From: Dinoroseobacter sp049800775
GTDB taxonomy: Bacteria; Pseudomonadota; Alphaproteobacteria; Rhodobacterales; Rhodobacteraceae
Assembly: GCF_049800775.1 (NCBI RefSeq)
Contig: NZ_JBNAFR010000003.1
Location: 1-64,000, forward strand
Direction of reading: 5' to 3'
Length of the DNA stretch: 64,000 bases
Below are positions 38,428 through 46,599 of this stretch, piece by piece. Positions within the stretch are counted from its first letter, which is position 1, and each line of letters begins with the position of its first letter. Position numbers and translations under genes: made by a program. The notes under the pieces are model-generated. The model did no database searches and had not been told where the DNA came from. It worked only from the letters and a program-made list of their open reading frames with translations.

Positions 38428-38577
38428 TCACATCGCGGCCAGTTCAAACCAGTTGAAATGCTCGGTGCTGAGCAGGACGAGGTGAATCATCGCCGCCAGC
38501 AGGAACAGGAACACGCCCTGAGCCACGAACACGCGACGCGGGTCGAAGATCAGCCAGATCTTGTAGAACTTGGACAT
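38428..38577 (-). CDS. pufA: light-harvesting 1 alpha polypeptide
   Basis: Small single-helix antenna protein, 49 residues: MSKFYKIWLIFDPRRVFVAQ, then a hydrophobic helix with the bacteriochlorophyll-binding histidine at residue 32 (AAMIHLVLLSTEHFNWFE). GGGAG lies about 9 nt before the ATG. It follows pufB by 14 nt. It forms the LH1 ring around the reaction centre together with PufB. Confidence 0.97.
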   Translation of the reverse strand: MSKFYKIWLIFDPRRVFVAQGVFLFLLAAMIHLVLLSTEHFNWFELAAM

Positions 38578-38591
38578 TTTTCAGTGCTCCC

Positions 38592-38741
38592 TTAGAACCA
38601 AGGACGCCAGATGAACGTGGCGAGGTGAGCGACAATGGCGACGGCCGAAAACAGCCAGAGCCCGCTCATGTAAACCGAATGCAGCTCTTGAGCCTGCTCG
38701 TCGGTTAGACCTGTAAAGGACAGGTCGGATTTATCAGCCAT
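38592..38741 (-). CDS. pufB: light-harvesting 1 beta polypeptide
   Basis: Small single-helix antenna protein, 49 residues. It begins MADKSDLSFTGLTDEQAQEL and ends with FIWRPWF; the pigment-binding histidine is residue 39 (AIVAHLATF). GGAGG lies 7 nt before ATG 38741. It is the first structural antenna gene of the puf operon. Confidence 0.97.
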   Translation of the reverse strand: MADKSDLSFTGLTDEQAQELHSVYMSGLWLFSAVAIVAHLATFIWRPWF

Positions 38742-38793
38742 GTGCATTCCTCCGGAAAGTTATTGCTGATACCGCGAACCCCGCGGCCGGGCC

Positions 38794-38842
38794 CCGGCAA
38801 GGGCTCATCCCCTGCCGGCATATCCAGCCCTCAGGCGAGGGC
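38794..38842 (-). promoter_or_regulatory. two hairpins between pufQ and pufB
   Basis: Stem 1 at 38794-38818 pairs CCGGCAAGGG with CCCCTGCCGG (one mismatch, loop of 5). Stem 2 at 38827-38842 is a perfect GCCCTC-AGGC-GAGGGC. They lie in the 122-bp pufQ-pufB gap and may set a processing or stability boundary at the 5' end of pufBA mRNA. Confidence 0.5.
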
Positions 38843-38863
38843 CGAAACTCGGGATCTTCCGGC

Positions 38864-39088
38864 TCACGCCGAAAAGATCATGGGCGTGATGATCCGGGCC
38901 TGGGTCCAGGCGCGGGCAATCGGCCCTTTTTTCTGAAAGCTGCCGCTCTTGATGGACGCGAGGGTCCAGCTGAGGATCGCAACCGGGATTGCGGCGGCAA
39001 AAATGATCGCAAAATAGGTGTAAAACTCAGCTTTCGGCATCTTGTGGGCGCGGTGTTCCACCGGTCCGTTCGTTGTCTGGTCCGCCAT
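38864..39088 (-). CDS. pufQ: PufQ, regulator/carrier in bacteriochlorophyll synthesis
   Basis: Small membrane protein of 74 residues that stimulates bacteriochlorophyll formation. It has an N-terminal polar part with HRAHKMPKAEFYTYFAIIF, one transmembrane helix, and the family's ending GPIARAWTQARIITPMIFSA. A GGGAGG site precedes ATG 39088. It follows bchZ by 14 nt and opens the puf operon. Confidence 0.9.
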   Translation of the reverse strand: MADQTTNGPVEHRAHKMPKAEFYTYFAIIFAAAIPVAILSWTLASIKSGSFQKKGPIARAWTQARIITPMIFSA

Positions 39089-39102
39089 TGTCGTTCCCTC
39101 CC

Positions 39103-40569
39103 TTAAGTCGCGTCCTCAAAGCCTGCGGGTTGCAGGGCCTTGACGGTTTCAATGACGACCCGCTCGTCACCTTGCTCCAGCGCTGCCTTCTCGGCGGCAT
39201 CGCGCAGGGTCTTGGCGGCGGAAATACGGGTCAAAATCGGGTGCTCGGAGACGATCCGGTCCAAGAGCCTCTGGGCATCATCATCCCAGGGGAAATCGCG
39301 CCGGAGCGTCGTCGGTGTGGCCGCCGCACTATCCATCTCGCTGCCGAGCGGCAGGATGTGGAACAGTGCGTCGAACAGGCTGTTGCAGACCTCCTGGATC
39401 AGGTAGGTCGCGCCCGCATAGCCCATCATCGGGGTCCCCGTGGCGCGCCGGATGGCGGCACCGGGGAAGCTTGCGGGGATGAAGGCCGGTTTCGGGCCGA
39501 AGCCGCCCGCCATCTCGGCCAGATACATCTTCTCGTTGATCGAGCCCATGACGACCAGCGGACGCTTGGTGTGCATCATCTCGCGCACCTCGTCATTATC
39601 GGTCTTCTTGCCCGCGACCCGACCCACGGCAAAGGCGCAAGGCAGGCCCATATCCGTCTCGAGGAAGTTGCGGATCCCGCGGGCATAGGTCTCGTTCGCC
39701 ACGATCGCGAAGCTTGCCGTGGCAAAGAAGTCCTGCGTAACCGAGCGCCAGAGATCCCAGACCGGCTTGATCGTGGAATGCTTCTCGGTCTCGATGAAGG
39801 GCTCCGGGTCGAGACCCAGCAGATCCCCGAGTTTCCGCAGGAACTTCGTGGTGCTCTCGATGCCGATAGGGGCCTGCAGATAGGGTTTGCCCAGCACCTC
39901 ACAAAGGCCACGGCCAAACTCGCGATACATGCAGATATTCACATCCGCATTCACGAGGCCCCGCATCTCGGCCAGATGGGCGCCCAGAGGATGGACCATG
40001 TTGATCTCGGCCCCGATCCCCTCGACCAGACGCCGGATCTCGGCGAGATCCGAGGGCATGTTGAAGGTGCCATACATCGGCCCGAGGATGTTCACCCGGG
40101 GCTTGGCCCCCTCCTCGCGCTTCTTCTCCGGGGGCATACGCCCCTTGGTCATCCCGAACTCAGTGAAGATCCAGGTCATCGCCCGGTCGGCGGCCTCCCA
40201 CTGATCCTCGTCGATGGTGCGCGGCAGAAACCGTTGAATATTCGTGCCTTGCGGGGTCACGCCCCCGCCGATCATCTCGGCAATCGAGCCTGTAACCACC
40301 ACGGCAGGCAGCGCCGGGTCAAGCGTACCCCAGGCGCGCTTCATCGCGCCCTCGGTGCCATCGCGGCCCAGCTCTTCTTCGCCGAGCCCGGTGGTCACGA
40401 TGGGCAATTCATGGGGCGGGAGCGCATCTGTGTAATGCAGCACCGAAGTCACCGGCAGGTTCTCGCAGCCCACCGGGCCATCGATCACCACTTGCAGACC
40501 CTTCACGGCGGTGAAGGCGTACACGGCGCCCCAATACCCGCCTGCGCGGTCATGATCCTGGATCAACAT
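39103..40569 (-). CDS. bchZ: chlorophyllide a reductase, subunit Z
   Basis: NifK-like subunit of the enzyme that reduces the C7=C8 bond of chlorophyllide a, 488 residues. It starts MLIQDHDRAGGYWGAVYAFTAVKGLQVVIDGPVGCENLPVTSVLHYTDALPPHELPIVTTGLGE, the BchZ signature with cluster cysteine. The puf promoter in Rhodobacter lies within the end of bchZ; I could not pin it down here. Between bchY and bchZ is an 76-bp gap filled by a dispersed repeat. Confidence 0.96.
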   Translation of the reverse strand: MLIQDHDRAGGYWGAVYAFTAVKGLQVVIDGPVGCENLPVTSVLHYTDALPPHELPIVTTGLGEEELGRDGTEGAMKRAWGTLDPALPAVVVTGSIAEMIGGGVTPQGTNIQRFLPRTIDEDQWEAADRAMTWIFTEFGMTKGRMPPEKKREEGAKPRVNILGPMYGTFNMPSDLAEIRRLVEGIGAEINMVHPLGAHLAEMRGLVNADVNICMYREFGRGLCEVLGKPYLQAPIGIESTTKFLRKLGDLLGLDPEPFIETEKHSTIKPVWDLWRSVTQDFFATASFAIVANETYARGIRNFLETDMGLPCAFAVGRVAGKKTDNDEVREMMHTKRPLVVMGSINEKMYLAEMAGGFGPKPAFIPASFPGAAIRRATGTPMMGYAGATYLIQEVCNSLFDALFHILPLGSEMDSAAATPTTLRRDFPWDDDAQRLLDRIVSEHPILTRISAAKTLRDAAEKAALEQGDERVVIETVKALQPAGFEDAT

Positions 40570-40583
40570 GGGGCACCCCCCTT

Positions 40584-40638
40584 CATTGTTCCAAAAATAC
40601 TCCGGGGGAGGCCGAAGGCCGGGGGCAGAGCCCCCCAG
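40584..40638. repeat. dispersed palindromic repeat between bchY and bchZ
   Basis: CATTGTTCCAAAAATACTCC followed by a GGCC-GAA-GGCC hairpin and GGGGGC-AGA-GCCCCC hairpin. It shares its core and overall layout with the copy inside bchB (23246-23292). On the minus strand, between bchY and bchZ, it would form stable stems in the mRNA without a U-run. Confidence 0.6.
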
Positions 40639-40645
40639 TCCAAGC

Positions 40646-42235
40646 TCAGCATTTCACACCTCCGTTCGCCGCGACGCGGGCCTTCTCGGCACGCTCCAGC
40701 TTCTTGAGGTTCGTCGCGCGGAAATCGGGGCGGAGGTTCGGATCCCCCTCCCAGACCCCGGCCGTGTCGCCATGGCCGACGCCTTCGAAAAACGCGCGCA
40801 TATGATCCATGCGGTCCTTGTTGCCCATGGCCGCGTTCACGACCTGCGCCAGGGACCCCGCGCCCATCACCCCCATCAGGGGCCGCGCGGAAATCAGGTT
40901 GGTGAAATAGAGGCTGGGGATGCCCAGTTCCTTGCCCTTCTGGACGACCGGAGTCGTGCCGATGGCAAGATCGGGCTTAACAGCCTCCATCGCCGCGCAA
41001 TCATCCTCGAGCGAGGCGCGATACTGAACCTTGACGCCCCGCGCCTCCAGCCAGTCGCGGTCCGGCTCGGACCATTTGGTGCGCGGACAGGCGGTGCCCA
41101 CATAGGGCACCTCCGCCCCGGATTCGATCAAGAGACGCGCCACCAACAACTCGGACCCTTCATACCCCGAGAGGGTAATCGTGCCTTTGATGGGGGTGGC
41201 TGCCAATGCGCCCTTGATCGCCGGGAGGAATGCGTTCTGTGCCTCGGCGATCTTCTCGGCAGAGACGCCGAAACTGTCACCGATCGCGGCCAACCAGGCA
41301 GCCGTGCCGTCATGGCCCACAGGGGCCGAACCGACGACAGACCGCCCGGCGGCTTCGAACTCGCGAATGGCACTCGTATAGAACGGGTGGATTGCGGCGG
41401 CCGTCCCGCAATCCAATGCAGAATATAGCTCGCGCCACTCACGGCAGGGAACGACCGGACCTGCCGCCAGACCGAGTGGCGCGAGCATTTGGCCAATCCC
41501 GATAGGATCAGCCGGGAACATCTCACCGAGCAGAGCTACGGTGGGACGATCCGCCTTGCCCGAAGCCGGGGCCTGAACAGGTCCGGCTTCGATCTCTGCG
41601 CGGGCGTAATTGAGCATTGCGCCCGCGAGTATGTCCTTGGCTTCGGCATGGGTCGGCACGCCGAAACCGGGCACGTCAATGCCCACGATGCGCACGCCGT
41701 TGATCTCGGACGGGAGCAGCCGCAAAGGCACCCCCGACGCGGTCGGAACACACAGGTTCGTCACAACGATGGCATCGTATTTCTCCGGGTCCGCCATCTT
41801 GTGAACAGCGTCCCGGATGTCCTCGAACAACTTGCCGGTCACAAGCGTCTCGGAATTGAAGGGGACGTAGCCGACGGATCGGCGCGCCCCGTAAAAGTGG
41901 CTCACAAAGGTCAGGCCATAGACACAGCAGGCCGAACCCGAAAGCATCGTGCCCACGCGGCGCATCCGCAGCCCCACACGCAGCGAGCCAAAGGCCGGGC
42001 ACATGGATTGCGGTTTGTCATGGGGCCCTTGCGGGTAATCGGCGGCGTATTGGTCGAGGATCTCGGACATGCCCGAGGCCCGGGCCGCCGCCTCCATCTG
42101 CGCGCCGGGGGCATGACAGCCCATGCCATCGGGCGTTGCAGTCACGCCTTCGGGCACCGGCTCGCGCGCGGTACCCTCGTGAATTTCAACCTCATCCGCA
42201 CTGTCGTAGCGGGTCTCGAGCGGGGGTTTATCCAT
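40646..42235 (-). CDS. bchY: chlorophyllide a reductase, subunit Y
   Basis: NifD-like subunit of chlorophyllide reductase, 529 residues, works with BchZ and the ATPase BchX. Family regions include MGCHAPGAQMEAAARASGMSEI, SACCVYGLTFVSHFYGARRSVGYVPFNSETLVTG and VVTNLCVPTASGVPLRLLP. Its ATG (42235) overlaps the end of a preceding 57-codon ORF by 8 nt (ATGGATAA). A weak point is the variable N-terminal 25 residues. Confidence 0.95.
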   Translation of the reverse strand: MDKPPLETRYDSADEVEIHEGTAREPVPEGVTATPDGMGCHAPGAQMEAAARASGMSEILDQYAADYPQGPHDKPQSMCPAFGSLRVGLRMRRVGTMLSGSACCVYGLTFVSHFYGARRSVGYVPFNSETLVTGKLFEDIRDAVHKMADPEKYDAIVVTNLCVPTASGVPLRLLPSEINGVRIVGIDVPGFGVPTHAEAKDILAGAMLNYARAEIEAGPVQAPASGKADRPTVALLGEMFPADPIGIGQMLAPLGLAAGPVVPCREWRELYSALDCGTAAAIHPFYTSAIREFEAAGRSVVGSAPVGHDGTAAWLAAIGDSFGVSAEKIAEAQNAFLPAIKGALAATPIKGTITLSGYEGSELLVARLLIESGAEVPYVGTACPRTKWSEPDRDWLEARGVKVQYRASLEDDCAAMEAVKPDLAIGTTPVVQKGKELGIPSLYFTNLISARPLMGVMGAGSLAQVVNAAMGNKDRMDHMRAFFEGVGHGDTAGVWEGDPNLRPDFRATNLKKLERAEKARVAANGGVKC

Positions 42236-42401
42236 CGCGGCCCCCTTTCGGCAGGCCCAGCCGCGTCACCGGGCAGGGGCTCAGCGAGGGGCGGCGGGGC
42301 GGAACCGGTGTTTCGGCGAAACACTGCGCGACGGCCTCGGGCAACTCGGCAAGACGCGCGAGGCCCTGGTCCAGATCATCCATCTTGGCCATGTCAAACA
42401 T
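42228..42401 (-). CDS. small ORF filling the bchX-bchY gap
   Basis: A 57-residue product, MFDMAKMDDLDQGLARLAEL then a proline/arginine-rich end (PVPPRRPSLSPCPVTRLGLPKGG). Its ATG overlaps the bchX stop (ATGTTTGA) and its TAA lies inside the first codons of bchY (ATGGATAA), so it fills the 158-nt gap exactly with coupled starts and stops. There is no signal peptide or membrane helix. I do not recognise a family, and no such gene is described in the classical Rhodobacter bchCXYZ order. It could be a small partner of chlorophyllide reductase or a translated linker; both are inference. Confidence 0.6.
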   Translation of the reverse strand: MFDMAKMDDLDQGLARLAELPEAVAQCFAETPVPPRRPSLSPCPVTRLGLPKGGRDG

Positions 42402-43401
42402 CGTCATAGACCACTTCGAGGGACTCTTTGGGCTTGGCATTCTTGCCGCGCATATCCGCGTCCGTTGCGGGTTCGAGCACGAAATCCGCGCCGGTTTCCT
42501 CAGCCGAGAACAAACCGAGCAGACCATCCTGGCTCAGTGCAGTCGGCCGCAAGGGCGGGGCCTCGGCGACATTCTCGCCAAGCTCAGCAAAGAGATCGCC
42601 CCACGGTCCGGCGGCAGTGCCGACGATCTGGTAATTGGCGGATTTCTTGCGCAGATCCTCGTCCTGCGGGATTGCTGCGAGGATCGGGATATCGACCTCC
42701 TTGGCGAAGGCCGCAGCCTCGCCCGTGCCGTCATCCTTGTTGATGACAAGCCCCGCGACCCCGACATTGCCGCCAAGCTTGCGGAAATACTCCACCGCCG
42801 AGCAGACATTATTGGCGACATACAGGGACTGCAGGTCGTTGGAGGCTACGAGTATAACTTTCTGGGCCATATCCCGAGCGATAGGCAGGCCGAAACCGCC
42901 GCAGACCACATCGCCGAGAAAATCCAGGAGCACATAGTCAAAGTCCCAATCGTGGAACCCGAGTTTTTCCAGAAGTTCAAAGCCATGGATAATCCCCCGT
43001 CCGCCGCAGCCACGGCCCACTTCGGGGCCACCGAGTTCCATTGCGAAAACGCCGCCGCGCTTGAAGCAGACATCGCCGATACCGACCTCTTCGCCCGCGA
43101 GCTTTTTCTCGGTCGAGGTCTCGATGATCGTCGGGCAGGCCTTGCCGCCAAAGAGCAGCGAGGTGGTGTCCGATTTCGGGTCGCACCCGATCAGCAGCAC
43201 GCGCTTGCCCTGCTCGGCCATCATGTGGCTGAGATTGGCGAGGGTGAAGCTTTTACCGATGCCGCCCTTGCCATAGATCGCGATGATCTGTGTCTTCTTG
43301 GTCGGCTCGCCCCGGGGCACTTCGAGCGTCGGCTCTTCGGCCGCCTCGTCGCGCAGGCGCTGGTCGTAGTCTGGTTTCAGGTTTGGGATATCAAGAGTCA
43401 T
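42394..43401 (-). CDS. bchX: chlorophyllide a reductase, iron protein
   Basis: NifH-like ATPase that feeds electrons to BchYZ, 335 residues. P-loop YGKGGIGKSFTLANL near residue 44; cluster cysteines in GRGCGGRG and GDVVCGGFGL. The N-terminal 35-residue extension and the C-terminal extension beyond BchL length are typical of BchX. ATG 43401 overlaps the bchC stop by ATGA. Confidence 0.96.
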   Translation of the reverse strand: MTLDIPNLKPDYDQRLRDEAAEEPTLEVPRGEPTKKTQIIAIYGKGGIGKSFTLANLSHMMAEQGKRVLLIGCDPKSDTTSLLFGGKACPTIIETSTEKKLAGEEVGIGDVCFKRGGVFAMELGGPEVGRGCGGRGIIHGFELLEKLGFHDWDFDYVLLDFLGDVVCGGFGLPIARDMAQKVILVASNDLQSLYVANNVCSAVEYFRKLGGNVGVAGLVINKDDGTGEAAAFAKEVDIPILAAIPQDEDLRKKSANYQIVGTAAGPWGDLFAELGENVAEAPPLRPTALSQDGLLGLFSAEETGADFVLEPATDADMRGKNAKPKESLEVVYDDV

Positions 43402-44336
43402 GCGGTCGCACTCCAATCCAGGATCATCTTCAGGCAAGCCGGGTCTTCGAACGCCGTCTGGTAAGCGTCTGCACAATCGGTTGCCTTGGCGGTGTGGGTG
43501 ATTAACCCGTCGAGAGAGAGCGCCCCGGAATCGATCAGGGCGCGGGTTGCGATGAGATCATCGCGGTCCCACTCAGCGGCGATGCGCAGGCGGGCTTCTT
43601 TCATGAACGCGGGCGGAAACGGGAAGGAGATCTGGTCGTAGAACCCGGCGAGCACGATCTCGCCCCCCTTCTGGATCCGCATGATGAGGCTGGCGATCAG
43701 GTCGGCCTTGCCCGACGCGTCATAGATCGACCGGTAGTCGCGGCGCGTGTCGCTGTCGGGATGGATAACCTCGTAGCCCTGGGCGCCGCCTTGGCGGGCC
43801 TCGTCGATTTCCCAGACCGTGGGCGCGGGGGCCCCGGCGGCAATGGTCAGACGGGCGAGCAGGCGGCCCAGCACGCCGTGACCCACAATCAGGTCCGGCA
43901 CGGATTTGTTGAGCCCGGCCATGGCATGGCGGGCGGTCGCGGCCAGCGCCAGCAGGGCGCCTTCGGCTTTCAGATCGCGGTCGATACGCACCACCCGAGC
44001 GGCATCGGAGACGAGCATGTTCGACGCCCCGCCAAACAGCCCCCGCACCTCGCCATAGCAGTTGGCCCCCGGCACAAAGACCCGATCACCGGGCTTGAAG
44101 GTGGTGTCCGAGCCGGCCTCGACAACCTCACCGGCGGCCTCGTAGCCGGGGATCAGCGGGAAGGAGAAGCCGGGAAAGGGCGGCATATTGCCTGTCCAGA
44201 ACAGTTTTTCGGTCCCGGTGGAGATGCCGGAATGATCGATGGCCACGACGATGTCGGTCTCCGTGGGATCGGTCAGCCCCACCTCCTGCAAGCCGAGCGC
44301 GCGCGGTCCGGTCAGTACGACTGCTGTGGCGTCCAT
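43398..44336 (-). CDS. bchC: bacteriochlorophyllide a dehydrogenase (BchC)
   Basis: Medium-chain dehydrogenase-like enzyme that oxidises the C3 hydroxyethyl group to acetyl, 312 residues. It starts MDATAVVLTGPRALGLQEVGLTDPTETDIVVAIDHSGISTGTEKLFWTG and has the dinucleotide-binding region LIVGHGVLGRLLARLTIAAGAP. It begins the bchCXYZ-puf part of the superoperon and has its own promoter with two adjacent PpsR operators. Confidence 0.95.
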   Translation of the reverse strand: MDATAVVLTGPRALGLQEVGLTDPTETDIVVAIDHSGISTGTEKLFWTGNMPPFPGFSFPLIPGYEAAGEVVEAGSDTTFKPGDRVFVPGANCYGEVRGLFGGASNMLVSDAARVVRIDRDLKAEGALLALAATARHAMAGLNKSVPDLIVGHGVLGRLLARLTIAAGAPAPTVWEIDEARQGGAQGYEVIHPDSDTRRDYRSIYDASGKADLIASLIMRIQKGGEIVLAGFYDQISFPFPPAFMKEARLRIAAEWDRDDLIATRALIDSGALSLDGLITHTAKATDCADAYQTAFEDPACLKMILDWSATA

Positions 44337-44402
44337 GGTGAAGTTCCCCGTGTTCTAGGCTGCGACGCGCGAGCGGACTCAATGTCGCAGTTCGTAGCTG
44401 AC

Positions 44403-44446
44403 TGTAAGATTACGCTTACAGCTATATATGTCAACTAAATTAGACA
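44403..44446 (-). promoter_or_regulatory. bchC promoter with two PpsR operators 8 bp apart
   Basis: TGT-N12-ACA at 44403-44420 and 44429-44446, separated by exactly 8 bp. On the minus strand TTGACA (44429-44434), 16 nt, TAATCT (44407-44412) form a sigma70-type promoter, with -35 inside one palindrome and -10 inside the other. This is the arrangement known for the CrtJ-repressed bchC promoter of Rhodobacter capsulatus. Confidence 0.85.
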
Positions 44447-44474
44447 CTCGGAATGCGGGTGTGTGCGGTGCGCC

Positions 44475-45605
44475 TTACGCGGCTTTGGTCGCAGTCACGA
44501 CGCCGGTCACGAAGGGCCGGTAGGTCTTGTGACACTGGACCTGCTGGAACCCGGCCTGCGCCAGATGCGCCTTGATTTCCTCGGCAGAGCGGGCTTTGCC
44601 GGTCTGCATGGCCATGGTGTAGAAGGCGAAATAGGCATCCCCGACCCGGCTGGGATCGGCGCCACCCGCCATGGGCTCGGACACGATCACGCGCCCGCCC
44701 GGCGGCAGCGCGGCATGGACCTTGCCCAGAAGGCTCGCAACCGTCGAATCGGCGTGGTCATAGAGGACCCGCACGAGCGAGATCACATCCGCCCCGCCCG
44801 GCAGCGCCGGGTCATCGCGGAACGACCCGCCACGCATATCCGCCCCCTCGGGCAGGTCGGCTCCGGACACCACCGCAGGCAGATCGAACAGACGCAGCCG
44901 CAGGTCCGGGTATTCGGCCCGCACCGCCCGCAAAAACGCACCGGTGCCGCCGCCCACATCCATCAGGCGATGGGCCCCGTCGAGGCGAATCGTGCGCAGG
45001 GTTTCCTCGGCCACGAGGCCCTGACTGTCCGCCATCAGTTTGGAATAGCGCTCGGCGATCTCCGGATCATTCGTCCCGCTCTGGCCGAAGACATAGGGCC
45101 AGAAGCGCGCCAGCTCGGTCTCGGTCCCGCCGCGCAGAAAGGCCATCGGATCCGCGAGGTCCCGGTAGAGCACATCATGGTGGCGAATCATCTCCGTCAG
45201 CCCGGGCACCCCGGGCAGGGCCGCGCCGAGACGGCCGAGCTGATAGCTCCCGTCCTTGCGCCGCTTGAGCAGCTTGAGCGCGGTCGCGGCCTGGCACAGG
45301 GCCTCCATCTGCCGGGGCTCGAGCCGCGTGCGCGCGGCGAGACGCCAGGCGGGCAAGGGCTCCTTGGCCAGCAGGCTGGGCATGTCGAGGGTGACAAAGG
45401 CGTGCAGGACCTGGCTGTACACAAATCCCGAGACCAGATCGAAGAGCTCTTCGCCATCCTTGCGCGCAAGGCGGCGGGTGCCGGGCATGGCACTGGCCCA
45501 GGATTGAAAGCTCGGGGAGCCGGCAACGCCGACCCACCACCGGTAAAAGGCGTGCCTGTCCGGCAGGAAAGGAAGGCGGCTGAAACCGCCGGAGGACATG
45601 GTCAT
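44475..45605 (-). CDS. crtF: demethylspheroidene O-methyltransferase
   Basis: S-adenosylmethionine-dependent enzyme that methylates the 1-hydroxy group to the methoxy group of spheroidene, 376 residues. Signatures include the dimerisation region LVSGFVYSQVLHAFVTLDMPSLL, the SAM motif LMDVGGGTGAFLRAV and VSLVRVLYDHAD. Its start lies 3 nt after the crtE stop. A second in-frame ATG (45599) is possible. The 138-bp gap to bchC contains the bchC promoter. Confidence 0.94.
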   Translation of the reverse strand: MTMSSGGFSRLPFLPDRHAFYRWWVGVAGSPSFQSWASAMPGTRRLARKDGEELFDLVSGFVYSQVLHAFVTLDMPSLLAKEPLPAWRLAARTRLEPRQMEALCQAATALKLLKRRKDGSYQLGRLGAALPGVPGLTEMIRHHDVLYRDLADPMAFLRGGTETELARFWPYVFGQSGTNDPEIAERYSKLMADSQGLVAEETLRTIRLDGAHRLMDVGGGTGAFLRAVRAEYPDLRLRLFDLPAVVSGADLPEGADMRGGSFRDDPALPGGADVISLVRVLYDHADSTVASLLGKVHAALPPGGRVIVSEPMAGGADPSRVGDAYFAFYTMAMQTGKARSAEEIKAHLAQAGFQQVQCHKTYRPFVTGVVTATKAA

Positions 45606-45608
45606 GGG

Positions 45609-46487
45609 TCAGGCCGTGCGCGCGCTGGCGATGTTCGGCAGGACCGGGGTCAGACGCTCGGCAGTCTTGCGCACCATCTCGCACAGGGCGGCCTCGCCCG
45701 GGCAGGACGGGATCGACGAGATCGCGCCGGACAGAATGTCATCGAGGCGGCGAATCGCCCCCTGCACCCCAAGCTCGGTCACCGCGTTGGGACGGGCATG
45801 GATCGCGTCCTGCCCGGCGGGCTTGCCAAGGGTTTCTTCGTCATAGAGCGCATCGCGCAGGTCATCGGCGACCTGAAAGGCTTCGCCGATCCGCGCACCG
45901 AGCTCGGTCCAAGCCTCCGGATCCTCACCCGCGGCGGCGGCCCCCATGCGGGTGGCGGCCGTGAACAGCGCCCCGGTCTTGGCCCGGTGATAGGCGGACA
46001 GGTCGACGACCGGCTCGCTCTCCCAGGCCTGCCCGGCGCAGATGCCGTGGGGCATCCCCGAGAAGCGCGCAAGCTCGCGGATCAGCTGCCCACCACGGGC
46101 CGCATCCTGCATCGCTGCAACGCCGATTTCCTCGAACGCCATGATGATTAGCGTGTCCCCGGTCAGCACCGCGAGCGGCTCGGAGAACGCCTTGTGAATG
46201 GTCGGCTTGCCCCGGCGTATATCGGCATTGTCAAAGGCCGGCAGGTCGTCATGGACAAGGCTGCTGCAATGGATCAGCTCGATCGCCGTGCAGGCGGCGT
46301 CAGTCAGCCCCGGCGCATCATCGCCGCAGGCCATCGCCACATTGAGGCAAATCGTCGGACGGATCCGTGCGCCCCCGGGCTTGACCGCATACTCCAGTGC
46401 CGTCGCCAGCTTGGGCGGGCAGGACCCCGCGCGGCTGCGGATCAGGGCCACATCAAGGGCGGCTTCAATGCGCGAGTTTGGGGTCAT
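45609..46487 (-). CDS. crtE: geranylgeranyl diphosphate synthase
   Basis: Polyprenyl synthase that makes the C20 precursor for carotenoids and the phytyl tail, 292 residues. The aspartate-rich motifs are seen in HCSSLVHDDLPAFDNADIRRG and, less classically, in FQVADDLRDALYDEETLGK. ATG 46487 has GGAG 8 nt upstream. It heads the superoperon crtEF-bchCXYZ-puf and is divergent from crtD across a region with two PpsR operators. Confidence 0.94.
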   Translation of the reverse strand: MTPNSRIEAALDVALIRSRAGSCPPKLATALEYAVKPGGARIRPTICLNVAMACGDDAPGLTDAACTAIELIHCSSLVHDDLPAFDNADIRRGKPTIHKAFSEPLAVLTGDTLIIMAFEEIGVAAMQDAARGGQLIRELARFSGMPHGICAGQAWESEPVVDLSAYHRAKTGALFTAATRMGAAAAGEDPEAWTELGARIGEAFQVADDLRDALYDEETLGKPAGQDAIHARPNAVTELGVQGAIRRLDDILSGAISSIPSCPGEAALCEMVRKTAERLTPVLPNIASARTA

Positions 46488-46507
46488 GGCACGGCTCCAG
46501 GGCAGAA

Positions 46508-46549
46508 TGTCACTTGCAAATGACACAAGACTGTAAATTACACTGGACA
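46508..46549. promoter_or_regulatory. crtE/crtD divergent region with two PpsR operators
   Basis: TGT-N12-ACA at 46508-46525 and 46532-46549, 6 bp apart. They lie 20 bp upstream of crtE and 50 bp upstream of crtD, so one pair could repress both carotenoid transcripts. A plus-strand TGGACA (46544-46549) is a -35 candidate for crtD; its -10 is weak. Confidence 0.75.
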
Positions 46550-46599
46550 GTTTGCGGCGAGCTGTCAACAATCAAGGACAGGATTTGAACGGACCCCTT

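Noticed and set aside
38287..39088. Search for pufX or additional antenna genes around pufBA
   Set aside because: All stretches are accounted for by pufQ, pufB, pufA and hairpin-containing gaps; no further small ORF with a ribosome binding site was found, and pufC occupies the position after pufM.
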